Shown here in pieces: positions 24,335 to 35,049 of a stretch of DNA of 64,000 nucleotides. The notes beneath the pieces are model-generated. The model was not told the origin of the DNA, made no database searches, and saw nothing but the letters and a program-made list of their open reading frames with translations. The position numbers and the translations under genes are program-made. Within the stretch, counting starts at the first letter, position 1. Every line of letters begins with the position of its first letter. The stretch is from DATFYM01 sp035315065 (lineage in GTDB: Bacteria > Acidobacteriota > Terriglobia > UBA7540). The DNA is taken from assembly GCA_035315065.1 (NCBI GenBank), contig DATFYM010000241.1, positions 1 through 64,000 on the forward strand, written 5' to 3'.

Positions 24335-27300
24335 TCACTGCACGTTCAGCGTCACTGCCGCCTGATGCGTTAAGCTGCCCGACGTGCCCGTCACGGTGAT
24401 GCTGTACGTGCCCGCCGGCGTCCCGGTCGGAGGAGGAGGACCAGTGCTGCTGCTGCTGCCGCCGCCGCAACTCGCGAGGCCGAGAGCCAGCAGCAGGAGC
24501 ATCCCGGCCAGCGCGATCCCTACCAGCACGCGCCGGCGACCGCGACTGGTCCAGGCGAACCCAACCCACGCCAGGAAAAGCACCGCCAGAGGCACGAGCA
24601 GGGGCGTGGGCATTGGGCGCTGCCTGTGATTGCCCGTCGGCGGCGCCAGCGACCGCGCCGCGGTGCTGGCCGTCAGCGTCGACGTCGCCCCTGTCTGGGT
24701 GCTGGGCGTTACCGGGCTCGTGACCGAACAGGTTGGCAGTGTACCGCTGAACCCGGAGGGCGTCGCCACCGTGCAGGTGAGGGTGACCGCGCTGTTGAAA
24801 CCAAAAGCGCTGGTTATGGTGAGGGGATACATCGCCGAACTGCCGGCGACGACGGTGTTGGTGGTGGTCGTGGCGGTGAGGCCGAAGTCCGGGTTGGCGG
24901 TGATGGTCACGGTGTTAGAAACCGGACTGGCACTATAGTTGGTATCACCCATGTACTCGGCTGTAACCGTAGCCGAGGCGGTGAAGGCGGTGGTAAGCAC
25001 CGCCGTCAACGAGGCGTTCGCGCCTGTGGCGAAATCGAAAGCAGTTCCGGTGTAAACCGGAGTGCCGCTGATCGGCGTGCCTCCATTAAGGAACTGCACC
25101 GTACCGGTCGGGGCCAAGCCGTTGCTGGTGGTGCTCACTGTTGCCTTCAAGGCAAAAGTACCGCCACTCTGCGGTGTGTCCGTCAGCGTGGTACTGGTGG
25201 CGGCTTGCGTGATAGTGACGGCGTAGGCGGCCGACGAGCTGGTGTTGTAGCTGGGGTCACCCTGATAGGCGGCGACCACGGAATGCGTACCCGCGATGAG
25301 TTGGATGTATTGATCCTCGGCGAAGCCTTCGCTGTTCAAACTGTAAGTGCCCGGGGTGTTGGAAGGCGGCGCGCCCTGGTCTTCCGAAGCCGGTAGCGGT
25401 TGTCCGTTATCGGTAACTTTCACCTGCCCGGTCGGGCAGGGAATCGCCGTGGTGGAGGTGGAGCATTGCGTGCCGCTGGCGTTGGTCACGTCCAGTCGCA
25501 ACACGTAGGGGCTCCCATAAGTCAGAGGGCTAGCCAAGGTCCCATTGGCACCGGCCACCGTTACCAGCGTCTCGCTGCTCTCTTTGCCCACTGTCACTTG
25601 CACCGGGGGGTTCGAGTCGCTGGACCCATAGGTTCCGTCACCGGGATAATGCGCGGAGACGTAATACGTCCCACCGGGGAAAAAATCGGTAGACCAGGTT
25701 ATAGTCCCGCTGCTCAGCGTGTTGAAGTCGATCCCCGCCAAGGGTATCAAAGAGCCCTTTGGGCACGGGACCGTTTGAACCTGACAGCCGATCAGGGAAA
25801 CGTCCCCCGACACCGACGCGCTGCCGACGCCGCTTTGGGGGATAACCCTGACGGTGGCAGTGACATTTTGGCCGTGGGTGGGGTTCGTCGGGGATAGGGT
25901 CAGTGTGGTCGACGTAGGCTGGAAACCGGGGCCCTTAGTCCAATTGTTCACCAGGTTGGCGACGTTCACCGTGCCGAGGCCCGTGGCTGTGTCGTACCCC
26001 GTGCCGGCGAGCCAGGCGGGTGAGTTGGTTCCCTTCGCTTGCAGGGCGGGATTCACCACGATGCCGTACACGCCGTTGTTGAGAGCGTTGCTGCAGTTCG
26101 GCGAGCCCCCCGCGCACGCCACCGAGTTGTTGCCAGTGGTTACATCGTAGAAAATGCAGGAGGTATTCGTAACCGCGGACGAATTAGAAGTGCAGTAGGC
26201 GCCGTTCGTCGCGGCGTATTTGGCCAGCGGGTAGAGAACGAAATTCGCGTTGCCCTGTCGTTCGCCGTTCTGGGCTTGCAGCACCAGGGCCATGACGCCG
26301 GCGAACGCCTGCGCCGACGCTGAAGTCCCTCCCACCCCTTGGAAGTCCACGTAAGGAGAGTTGAGGTCGCAGGAGGTCGTGTTGCTCCCCCCATTGGCAT
26401 CGGCCTCGCAGACGACAAAAAAGCTGCCATTCTGGCCGTTGCTGGCAAACAAAGACACGTCGGGGGTATCGCGCACGCCATCGGCGGGCACGCCGGTTCC
26501 GGTTTGCCAACTGGGCTTGGCATACCCTTGAGAGCAGGCGGCGTCGACGCAGTTACTGGGACCACCGCCGCCGCCGACAAGATCAGATCCCCCGGAATCC
26601 GGGTTGCAGACCGTGCTGTTGGTCAGGCCGTAGTCCAAGTTCTGCGCGCACGCGGAGTCGTTCCACGGGATCTCGGGAATATAAGACTTTACCGAAGCCT
26701 GGGTAGTCGAGTTATTGGTGGTGTTCCAGTAAGCAGACGGCACGGTGCCGTTGCTTAAGTCTGTCCCGCCCACGGCAACGTTAAAGGGCGTGGAGGCTTC
26801 CCCGCCGACGGCGAGGCCCATGGTCGCCACGATTTCCGTCCCGCCGTCACAGCCAGCCGAGCCGTTGTCGCCTGCCGCCACTACCACGGTGATGCCTTGG
26901 GCGGCCGCCTGCTCCCAGAGCGAGGAGTAGAAAGCGTTGCCGCTAGCGCCCAGGGATGCCTCGCAGGCACCGTAGCTATTGCCCAAGATCGGCGCGATGT
27001 TGTTATCAACGATGTAGACGGCGGAGAGATCGACGCCCGCGAAGAACGAGCTGTTCTCGACCGGCATCTCCGAAACCACCAAGTCAATGGTCGCGCCCGG
27101 CGCTACCGCGCTGGTCCACTCGGCGTCGAGAATGGCCTCGCCCTCATCACCGGTGGCGAATTGGATCCCAGGGTCGGGGCCGTCGAGGACAACGTTGAAG
27201 TTACTGGGGCACGGGGGGTTCGTGGTACTGGCCGTGTAGGGCAAACCGAACAGCGTATAAAAACTCGCCAGATCCTGACAATTGATATTCGACTGGGCGA

Positions 27301-28129
27301 CGACGGCGATCGTCTGTCCGGTACCGTTGACTGGTGGGCTCTGGTTCCAAAGGGGGAGCACATTGTAGATGGTGGCGAAGTCGTACGGCCCGACGCCGTA
27401 GGAAGTCTCGCCATTCCCGCCGCAGGCTGGAGCGCCGGACGGGCACACATAGGTAAAGAGCGGTTTCACCTCGCCGGTGGCCTTAGTGCGCTCGAATGTG
27501 CCCAGACGGTGGTACTGCGGCTTCCTGGGAAAACTATTCAACGAGTTAATGCCGGCCACCACCGGCGCGAGGGCGGCGGGAATTTGGGGGTCGGTAGCGT
27601 TGGCCCAGTGAGCCTCGCCGTTGACTACGTACTGGTGGATCTCGGTGTGAAAGGCCTGTCGCACCAAGCCCGCCGTGCCGGAAAACTCGATCACGGTGCG
27701 GCCGTTGGCGACACGATTCACCGGGAGGCCCTGTGAGGTGAGCCAGTCGGTCACTACCTGAATGTCCGCGTCGGAGGGACCGAACTGCTGGCCAAACTGC
27801 CGGGGCGTGAGCCACTGGTGAAAGTTGGGCCGCGACTTCACCTGCTGGTCAACCAGGAGCTGCCGCAGAGCGGTTTCCTGATCCGCCGACCGTCGCAACA
27901 CCAGCAGCATCCGCGGCATGGACAAGCTGTCGGGGGCCAAACCTTGGTCGTACTGGGATCGGGCCAGCGGATGGACGTTGCCATGCAGCGTGACTAACGT
28001 CTGCGGGTCCACGGCTTGGGTGACGCGCGCCGGTACGCGGGTCCCTTGAGCGCTCGCGCAGAAAGACGCGACGAGGATGAAAAATGATGCCAAGGTGCTG
28101 TGAGCGGCCAACCGATGCGAAAATTTCAT
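24335..28129 (-). CDS. S53 (kumamolisin/sedolisin) peptidase with Ig-like repeats
   Basis: This 1264-residue exported protease has a signal peptide (about 1-27), a pro-kumamolisin activation domain (about 50-190) and an S53 catalytic domain (about 240-740). E331 and D335 in GEAILDAEW, D421 in AAGDNGS and the nucleophile S603 in GGTSASAQ form the acid serine-protease site. The late FYDVTTGNN and GYDTATGLG segments fit the calcium site. Three to four beta-sandwich repeats follow (about 745-1100, e.g. TSTTLTLSPTNPTHGQNVTA and AATSTTLTDTPQSGGTFALK). Two hydrophobic stretches (about 1175-1225) end in LASCGGG. The ATG at 28129 follows AGGAGG. Acid extracellular protein breakdown is the usual role. 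Confidence 0.93.
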   Translation of the reverse strand: MKFSHRLAAHSTLASFFILVASFCASAQGTRVPARVTQAVDPQTLVTLHGNVHPLARSQYDQGLAPDSLSMPRMLLVLRRSADQETALRQLLVDQQVKSRPNFHQWLTPRQFGQQFGPSDADIQVVTDWLTSQGLPVNRVANGRTVIEFSGTAGLVRQAFHTEIHQYVVNGEAHWANATDPQIPAALAPVVAGINSLNSFPRKPQYHRLGTFERTKATGEVKPLFTYVCPSGAPACGGNGETSYGVGPYDFATIYNVLPLWNQSPPVNGTGQTIAVVAQSNINCQDLASFYTLFGLPYTASTTNPPCPSNFNVVLDGPDPGIQFATGDEGEAILDAEWTSAVAPGATIDLVVSEMPVENSSFFAGVDLSAVYIVDNNIAPILGNSYGACEASLGASGNAFYSSLWEQAAAQGITVVVAAGDNGSAGCDGGTEIVATMGLAVGGEASTPFNVAVGGTDLSNGTVPSAYWNTTNNSTTQASVKSYIPEIPWNDSACAQNLDYGLTNSTVCNPDSGGSDLVGGGGGPSNCVDAACSQGYAKPSWQTGTGVPADGVRDTPDVSLFASNGQNGSFFVVCEADANGGSNTTSCDLNSPYVDFQGVGGTSASAQAFAGVMALVLQAQNGERQGNANFVLYPLAKYAATNGAYCTSNSSAVTNTSCIFYDVTTGNNSVACAGGSPNCSNALNNGVYGIVVNPALQAKGTNSPAWLAGTGYDTATGLGTVNVANLVNNWTKGPGFQPTSTTLTLSPTNPTHGQNVTATVRVIPQSGVGSASVSGDVSLIGCQVQTVPCPKGSLIPLAGIDFNTLSSGTITWSTDFFPGGTYYVSAHYPGDGTYGSSDSNPPVQVTVGKESSETLVTVAGANGTLASPLTYGSPYVLRLDVTNASGTQCSTSTTAIPCPTGQVKVTDNGQPLPASEDQGAPPSNTPGTYSLNSEGFAEDQYIQLIAGTHSVVAAYQGDPSYNTSSSAAYAVTITQAATSTTLTDTPQSGGTFALKATVSTTSNGLAPTGTVQFLNGGTPISGTPVYTGTAFDFATGANASLTAVLTTAFTASATVTAEYMGDTNYSASPVSNTVTITANPDFGLTATTTTNTVVAGSSAMYPLTITSAFGFNSAVTLTCTVATPSGFSGTLPTCSVTSPVTPSTQTGATSTLTASTAARSLAPPTGNHRQRPMPTPLLVPLAVLFLAWVGFAWTSRGRRRVLVGIALAGMLLLLALGLASCGGGSSSSTGPPPPTGTPAGTYSITVTGTSGSLTHQAAVTLNVQ

Positions 28130-28898
28130 GCTGCCTCCTAGATAAATGCTAGCCCGTAACTGCGAGGCACGTTTCCTGCCAACCCCTCCATCACCTCTAA
28201 TCCATCATCGATCAGCGGCTTCCAGTCTATCGAAATGCCGATCGGCGTCCACCGGTTCTGGTTGAAATCCACCGCCATTGGTGGATTTGAACCATCGCCC
28301 GGCAGGAGGTCAGGGGATCGACCGTGGAGCTGGCTTTGCCTTTGGGGCAGTCGCGGTGCTGGCGCAGCCAGGGGAGTTCGTCAGTCATGCCGCACGGCCT
28401 CGCGTTGTCGTGTTGCGACTTGTTAGATGCTTCGGCGACCCTGCGCGCCAAACGCGGAAAGAATCAAGCGGAAGGCAGTGTCCGATGAAGGATAAGTGGA
28501 AGGCATAGAGCCTCCGCGCCGAAGGCGACAAGTAAACTAAGCCAGCGCCCGATCTTGCTCGCACCTAAAAACTCCAACCCCTCGCTGCCACCAGTCGTGC
28601 TACTCAAAACCCCGGCCTCTTCTCCAGGCCTTGCGGTGAGATTGTCCGACCCGCCGTTTTGGTTGCCTTGATTGGGTTTTCAGTTTCCAGTTCTCAGCGT
28701 CCCAATTAATGTTTCGGACTTCTTGCTGGTGAGTTCCATTTTCGGTGGGGAAGAGCGACAAATGATCCACGGATTACACAAATTTCAGAGATTGAAAACC
28801 CAAGGAGCCTGGAGATACTTTCAGACAACTTCTTTTGTCCCGTTCAATCCGCAAAATCTGTGGATCAATTCCTTCTCTTAGTGGCGCGATGAGTGAAC
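28130..28898. other. non-coding stretch with one inverted repeat
   Basis: No supported gene is seen. At 28762-28870 AATGATCCACGGATTACACA pairs with AATCCGCAAAATCTGTGGAT and following bases, an inverted repeat of about 109 bp just 3' of the peroxiredoxin gene. A short tRNA T-arm-like string near 28280 was considered and rejected. Confidence 0.6.
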
Positions 28899-29354
28899 CT
28901 ACTCGAGAGCTTTGAGGACCTCCTGGATATGCCCGTCCACCTTCACCCGAGTGAAGACGTTCTTCACCTTGCCGTCGGTGCCGACGATGTAGGTGGTGCG
29001 GACGATTCCCTTCACCTTGCGGCCGTACATATTCTTTTCCTGCCACACGCCGTAGCCTTCCAGCGTCTTGTGGTCGGTGTCGCCGAGCAGAGGGAAGTTC
29101 AGTTTGTATTTGTCGCGAAACTTGGCCAGCGCCTCGACGCTGTCGCCGCTGATGCCGACCACCCGTGCCCCGAGCCTCTCCAGTTCTTTCTTGGCGTCGC
29201 GAAACTGGTTTGCCTCGCTCGTGCAGCCCGGCGTATCGGCGCGGGGATAGAAATAAAGAACCAGCGTCTGGCCGAGCAGATCCTTCAAGCTCACATGGTC
29301 ACCGGAATCCGACGGCAGTGAAAAAGCCGGCGCCTTGTCGCCTACATTGAGCAT
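28899..29354 (-). CDS. bcp: thioredoxin-dependent thiol peroxidase (Bcp/PrxQ)
   Basis: This 151-residue peroxiredoxin reduces hydroperoxides. The peroxidatic cysteine is in YPRADTPGCTSEANQFRD (about residue 44). The resolving cysteine that many Bcp enzymes have five residues later is replaced by asparagine (SEAN instead of EAC), so this looks like a 1-Cys-type or atypical member. GVWQEKNMYGRKVKGIVRTT and a C-terminal VDGHIQEVLKAL fit the family. The ATG at 29354 follows AAAGGAG; a TTG six bases earlier is too close to it. Confidence 0.93.
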   Translation of the reverse strand: MLNVGDKAPAFSLPSDSGDHVSLKDLLGQTLVLYFYPRADTPGCTSEANQFRDAKKELERLGARVVGISGDSVEALAKFRDKYKLNFPLLGDTDHKTLEGYGVWQEKNMYGRKVKGIVRTTYIVGTDGKVKNVFTRVKVDGHIQEVLKALE

Positions 29355-29424
29355 GTTCAACTCCTTTCACTTGCTGGTAGCAGCCCGACACTTAGGAATT
29401 CGAGTCCATGCATTTTGCTGCCGC

Positions 29425-29895
29425 CTACTCTCGAGCAGTTTTGGGGGCGTCCTTCTCCCAAAAAGGAAAGATGAACGGATTCACAAACTGCACTCCCTCA
29501 ATGCGGCGCTCGTGCGTGAAATCCTCGCTGAGAATCGTAGGAATCTGGTTCATTCTAGCAGTCGCCCAAAGCTGGGCATCCCAATACGGCAGTTGGTGAG
29601 CCATCGCTCCTCGAGCTGCTTCCCGCACAACGTCGGGCGTGATGCTTAGCGTGTTCCACGACGTGAGGTATGCTTCGAGACGCCCAGCCGCCTCCACTGC
29701 ACTTAACGGCGCCGCGAGTCTCCGTGTGGCAACGCAGAAGAACTCAGCTAAGACCTGTGTGCTGAGGGCACCCGCGTGGTTCCATTCCAGCCAGCGCAAA
29801 AGCCCCTGGGCTTTGGCCAATTTCCCGGGTTCGCCGCGATCATACGCGTAAATCAGAATGTTCGTATCGACGAGATAGCCGCTCCTCATAGGCAT
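29425..29895 (-). CDS. PIN-domain ribonuclease toxin (VapC-like)
   Basis: The 156-residue PIN protein has the expected acidic residues: D in GYLVDTNILIYAYDRG, E in TQVLAEFFCVATRR, D in LPYWDAQLWATA and D in ILSEDFTHERRIEGVQFVNP. VapC-type toxins cleave tRNA or other RNA with magnesium. The ATG at 29895 follows GGAAG; in-frame alternatives are GTG 29901 and ATG 29889. It overlaps the upstream antitoxin frame by about 56 nt, which implies tight translational coupling. It ends WEKDAPKTARE. Confidence 0.85.
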   Translation of the reverse strand: MPMRSGYLVDTNILIYAYDRGEPGKLAKAQGLLRWLEWNHAGALSTQVLAEFFCVATRRLAAPLSAVEAAGRLEAYLTSWNTLSITPDVVREAARGAMAHQLPYWDAQLWATARMNQIPTILSEDFTHERRIEGVQFVNPFIFPFWEKDAPKTARE

Positions 29896-30136
29896 CTTCA
29901 CGCTTCCAAGTCCGGCCGCCCTTGACTGGACCCTTTCGAGCCCACTCCTCCATAAACCTCAGTTCCCGCTCCCATACTGCGTGGTCCAGAGGCAGCGAGA
30001 CTGGCTCGCGGAGTACCCGCTCCACTCCTTGTCGAATCAACTCACTTTCCGTCACTCCTCGGCGGCGAGACAAGGCTCGCAGTCGGCGATTCTGATCAGC
30101 TTCCAGGTAAACCTGCTTGCGCTCCATGCGTTTCAT
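29840..30136 (-). CDS. ribbon-helix-helix antitoxin
   Basis: The 98-residue protein starts MKRMERKQVYLEADQNRRLR and continues with ALSRRRGVTESELIRQGV, which is the beta-strand plus two helices of a CopG/Arc-type DNA-binding domain. The C-terminal part (DHAVWERELRFMEEWARKGP and beyond) would bind the PIN toxin encoded directly downstream. Such antitoxins bind operators in their own promoter. The start could also be the ATG at 30127 or those at 30169-30172; 30136 is favoured because of the purine-rich GGGGGTGGG before it. Confidence 0.75.
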   Translation of the reverse strand: MKRMERKQVYLEADQNRRLRALSRRRGVTESELIRQGVERVLREPVSLPLDHAVWERELRFMEEWARKGPVKGGRTWKREDAYEERLSRRYEHSDLRV

Positions 30137-30194
30137 CACCCACCCCCGAATATACATCGTAACATACATCATCGCGTCGAGTGGGTCTCTGCCT

Positions 30195-30701
30195 TCATCG
30201 CGAACCCGCAGGCGAATTGTAGGGAGCCATGTCCACTCTCCTCCAGTCCCCGTTGATGATTCCCTTTCGGATCTCCGCCGCGCTCTTTCCCTTCTGGGAT
30301 TGCTCGTAGGCGTAGACGGCTTCCATCCGGCACGTGGAGCAGACCGCGGCATGGGTGCTGACGTAGCAATCGAGCAGACTCTGGTGACCGTATTCGTGGT
30401 CGCACATGCAGTAGCACGGCTGCTGGTACAAGACTTTCTTGATCTTGGCCGCCAGTGCGTAGACGTTCTGGTTCACGGCGTCCGGGAACTGCTTGGGGTC
30501 TTGCGTCTCCGGGAGAGCGCCCTTCGGAAGGTTCTTGTGGTAGGCGGGAACGCCGGCCGTGTGGCTGTGCGGAACATCCTCCTGTGGCTCCTGCGGCTGC
30601 TGCGCCTCCTGCGTCCCCGGCCGTCCCGGCGACACCGAGGTCACGGCCAGCCACACCGCCGCGAGAAGTATTGCCTCGCCTCCGAAGTGGTGTTTTCTCA
30701 T
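30195..30701 (-). CDS. exported PCYCGC-motif-type protein
   Basis: The 168-residue product has a signal peptide (HHFGGEAILLAAVWLAVTSV), a Q/E/P-rich spacer, then a domain with GALPETQDPKQFPDAVNQNV and a cysteine cluster QQPCYCMCDHEYGHQSLLDC, followed by STHAAVCSTCRMEAVYAYEQ. This matches PCYCGC-family proteins, in which CYC/CxxC cysteines and histidines could bind metal or form disulfides; here glycine of the name-giving motif is methionine (PCYCMC). The function is unknown. The ATG at 30701 follows AAGGAG. It lies 3' of gatB on the same strand. Confidence 0.7.
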   Translation of the reverse strand: MRKHHFGGEAILLAAVWLAVTSVSPGRPGTQEAQQPQEPQEDVPHSHTAGVPAYHKNLPKGALPETQDPKQFPDAVNQNVYALAAKIKKVLYQQPCYCMCDHEYGHQSLLDCYVSTHAAVCSTCRMEAVYAYEQSQKGKSAAEIRKGIINGDWRRVDMAPYNSPAGSR

Positions 30702-30718
30702 CTGAGACTCCTTGAGAA

Positions 30719-30777
30719 AGTCAAAAGTCGAAAGTTGAAAGTCGAAAGTCAAGACTGGCCGATTCTGCTTTCGACTC

Positions 30778-30797
<20 letters not shown>
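30719..30797. repeat. inverted AGTCGAAAGTTGAAAGTCG / CGACTTTCGACT arrays
   Basis: AGTCAAAAGTCGAAAGTTGA-type units at 30719-30751 face TTTCGACTCTTAACTTTCGA units at 30769-30797. The right arm encodes the last residues (QSKVES) and stop of GatB. Confidence 0.8.
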
Positions 30798-32271
<1,474 letters not shown>

Positions 32272-32289
32272 CTCCGCAACCTCGCTCAA

Positions 32290-32347
32290 GAAGATTGACG
32301 ATTGAAAGACCCCAGGCACACCCTTCTTTCAATTGGCAATCGTCTTG
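32290..32347. repeat. inverted GATTGACGATTGAAAG / CTTTCAATTGGCAATCGTC
   Basis: AAGATTGACGATTGAAAGAC at 32290 pairs with TCTTTCAATTGGCAATCGTC at about 32325-32344, directly upstream of gatB. It shares its unit with 2859-2993 and the rnr insert. Confidence 0.75.
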
Positions 32348-32475
32348 CCGCGTCCCTGCCTGCGCTTCCTTTCGCTTAGGAAGCACAGAGTTTCATTATA
32401 ACGAACCGTCCGCCATACCACCCATAACAACTTGGCGCCTCTGACAGCCGTTGTCCGAAGCCAGTCAGTATTCTT

Positions 32476-33951
32476 CTATCGTCCCTGGGACGGCGGCATA
32501 AGCACCAGGGTATTGGTGCGATTGACCGGACCCAGGGCCGAGATGCGGACGTAGGTTCTCTGGGCTACCCAAGTGGTCGAAATGGAGAAGGTGGCGCTCC
32601 GCGCACCTTGAGGGACCCTGACGTTCTCCGGAAGAGCCGCACTCTTGGGGTCGGTGCTCCTGAGAGAAACAAGGGTTCCTCCCGCCGGCGCCGGTTTCGC
32701 TAGCGTAATCATTCCTAAACCGGGAGCGCCGCCGGGCATCACTTGATGCGCGAAGGCCAGGGATGACTCTGAGGCCAGCGAGCCGGAATTGAAAGGCGGC
32801 AGACCGTTGGGGAAGGGGCGATATAAGGGATCCCCAAGATTGAGGATCTTCCACTTCAACTGCCGGATGTTTCTCAGAAAAGCATCCCCGACGTTGGCCC
32901 CCTCAAAGAGGTTGCGGAATACGCCATCCGGGTGGGCCATGCCCTCAAGATACGGCTCGCCGACCGCTCCGCTGGTTACGGTGATCCCCTTGATGATGGC
33001 ATTCGCTGACCAGTTTGTGCCGCCTCTGGGGTCTTTGGCCCCCGAACTGTCCAGGTGGAAGCCAATCGCCCCTGTTTTCCAAGTAAAGGCATCGTTGTAA
33101 TGGTCCAAGCTGTACCAGCCGGAGTAGAGCGCTGCGTCGTGGCAGACCGGGGCGGGCGGGGTGCCAAATTCCTGCTCGTGGGAATCCTCGGTGACGGCAA
33201 ACCCTGTTTCCCGGGCAAATTCGGCGGCCATGTGGAGGTCCCAGTCGCCGGAGCCGTATTCCCAATCGGGCACGCTGAGGATTTCGCCCCGGTTGCGATC
33301 AAAACAAGCCTGCCCGCGCAGGCCTGAGGTTTCTGCGGCGATGGCCTTGTCGACCAGGTCCTTGGCGAGCTGCGCGTTGGCGCCATCGAGCCGCCAGACG
33401 GAATAGACTGTGCGGGCCGATGGTGAAGCCCGGTAATCGGCAAAGGAGACAAACGGAGAATAAACGTTTCCCTGCGACTGCGCCCCAGCGAAGTAAGGGT
33501 GGGGTCTGCCGAACGCAGGATCCCCACGTGGAGGATAAGCCTCGTCCCAAATGTCGGCTATGAACTGGTCGATGGCATGCGGCCCATTCGGCAACCCGTC
33601 CAACCGCCAAGGGGTCTCGTAAGTGAAAATGATATAAAGGATCTTGTCCCGGCCAGCACGCTCCAGACACTTCTGAAGTGGGACTTTAACCGACCCTTCG
33701 AACGAGCCCCAATCCAGCGCACTCGCCTGTGGCGGTCGAATAGCACAGAGGTTCACATTCGGAATACCTCGCCGAGCTACGTAGTGTTCCGCCACATCGA
33801 GGGAATCGCGAACGTTCCTGTTATAGACGACCAAGACGCGGTCCGCCAGGCGTGCCGGCTCGGCAGCCGAAACGAGACACGGCGTAGCGATTGCCCATGC
33901 CGACAAGATACAAAGCCACAGTGGCAGTGAATGCGTGCGGCTTGGCTGCAA
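32476..33951 (-). CDS. TIGR03790-family exported protein
   Basis: The 491-residue product has a signal peptide (about 1-29, SLPLWLCILSAWAIATPCLV) and a domain starting ADRVLVVYNRNVRDSLDVAE and YVARRGIPNVNLCAI, then KILYIIFTYETPWRLDG. Later segments include GNVYSPFVSFADYRASP, WRLDGANAQLAKDLVDKAI and GDAFLRNIRQLKWKILNLGD followed by PLYRPFPNG. This is the TIGR03790 pattern, found in Acidobacteria and Planctomycetes and without known function; the fold has some C25-peptidase-like flavour. The C-terminal 100 residues form an Ig-like domain. A TTG at 33951 is the only start that keeps the signal peptide. Confidence 0.8.
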   Translation of the reverse strand: MQPSRTHSLPLWLCILSAWAIATPCLVSAAEPARLADRVLVVYNRNVRDSLDVAEHYVARRGIPNVNLCAIRPPQASALDWGSFEGSVKVPLQKCLERAGRDKILYIIFTYETPWRLDGLPNGPHAIDQFIADIWDEAYPPRGDPAFGRPHPYFAGAQSQGNVYSPFVSFADYRASPSARTVYSVWRLDGANAQLAKDLVDKAIAAETSGLRGQACFDRNRGEILSVPDWEYGSGDWDLHMAAEFARETGFAVTEDSHEQEFGTPPAPVCHDAALYSGWYSLDHYNDAFTWKTGAIGFHLDSSGAKDPRGGTNWSANAIIKGITVTSGAVGEPYLEGMAHPDGVFRNLFEGANVGDAFLRNIRQLKWKILNLGDPLYRPFPNGLPPFNSGSLASESSLAFAHQVMPGGAPGLGMITLAKPAPAGGTLVSLRSTDPKSAALPENVRVPQGARSATFSISTTWVAQRTYVRISALGPVNRTNTLVLMPPSQGR

Positions 33952-34921
33952 CCGGCCGATGTCGCCGAATTTCGGGTAGAGACATTCGCACCATCGGGAG
34001 CACTTTGCCGAATATCGGGCCCAGAATCGCCGTAAGCCTCTGATAAAGTTGCCCTTGTTTGCCGTGGCTTCGTTTCTCCCATTCTCAGCCTATCTCGCTG
34101 ACCCTAAATGACTTAGCCATGATGGCTTCGCTCGGCTTCGTTTTGTCCTCTGACCGCGAGGATCGCCCTATGCTATTGAATCGAAGCAAGATACTCGCCA
34201 TGGCTTCGCTCTGAGCTCTACACTTATATGACTCACTCTAAACAAATTGGTATACAGGCGTCGGTTTTTGAATCTGCCCTTGCCTTCCCAGTTCCAGTCC
34301 GTAAGGCCCCATATTGGGAGTTTCCATTCTCTTTGGATCTTGAATCCCAAATCTCCAATCTTCCATTGGCCCTCGCGGGTGCCCGGGCATCGCCCTTCAC
34401 CCTTCACCCTTCACGCTTCATGAGTCACTTTTTCTTTTCTAGCCCCGAATGCTGGCTGTTTCTAGCCTATCCTATCGGAGGGAAAAGTCAAGAAGAAAGT
34501 TGAAGCCGGGGAAGACTTTTCCGTGAGAAAATCAACATGCTGAGCGAAGCCTGCACGCCGACCAAGGCCCTAACTGGTTTTATTTGGACCGGGTTCCTAT
34601 TCACAGAGTTTTGGCGCTTGGTTTGGCCTCTGGTCTGATGCCGGCTTCTGTAGAACAAAGCCTTAGCGCCGTCCGACCGCTGCTCAACGTCGACGCCCGA
34701 CCCACATATAGCTTGGCTAGCACCTTCCCTCTGTAATCCCCTCCCATCGACGGTGCAATCATAGCCGACGGTGCGAGCCTCGCCCACTTCGAAGATTTCC
34801 ACCGCTGGTGCTACTCTTCCGAACCGCGATAGCCGTTTTGGGCAGAGGGTCCGCATTCGTTGGAGGCTAGCGCCCGGACCGGTTTTGGCACTCCCATCCT
34901 CGTTTTCAGACGGGGGTACGA

Positions 34922-34945
34922 GTGTGGCAAAATGCCACACTTTTT
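34922..34945. terminator. GTGTGGCAAAATGCCACAC palindrome followed by TTTTT
   Basis: A 7-bp stem (GTGTGGC/GCCACAC) with a 5-nt loop is followed by five T residues, as in a short intrinsic terminator. The 17-bp core is identical to the reverse complement of 22760-22776, so an operator role is also possible. Confidence 0.4.
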
Positions 34946-35011
34946 GCATTTTTGGAAGTCGGAGCGCGTTTTTGGACCTTCAAGCAACTGATTTCAAAGT
35001 GGAAAAAAAAG

Positions 35012-35049
35012 TGTCTCATTTGTCTCATTTGTCTCCATTGTCTCATTTT
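35012..35049. repeat. TGTCTCATT direct repeats
   Basis: Four units (TGTCTCATT TGTCTCATT TGTCTCCAT TGTCTCATT) follow one another directly. No complementary arm is seen nearby. Confidence 0.75.

Noticed and set aside
28240..28330. tRNA-like T-arm string GGTTCAAATCC on the minus strand
   Set aside because: The flanking bases do not form a 5-bp T stem without mismatch, and no anticodon arm, D arm or acceptor stem can be drawn around it.
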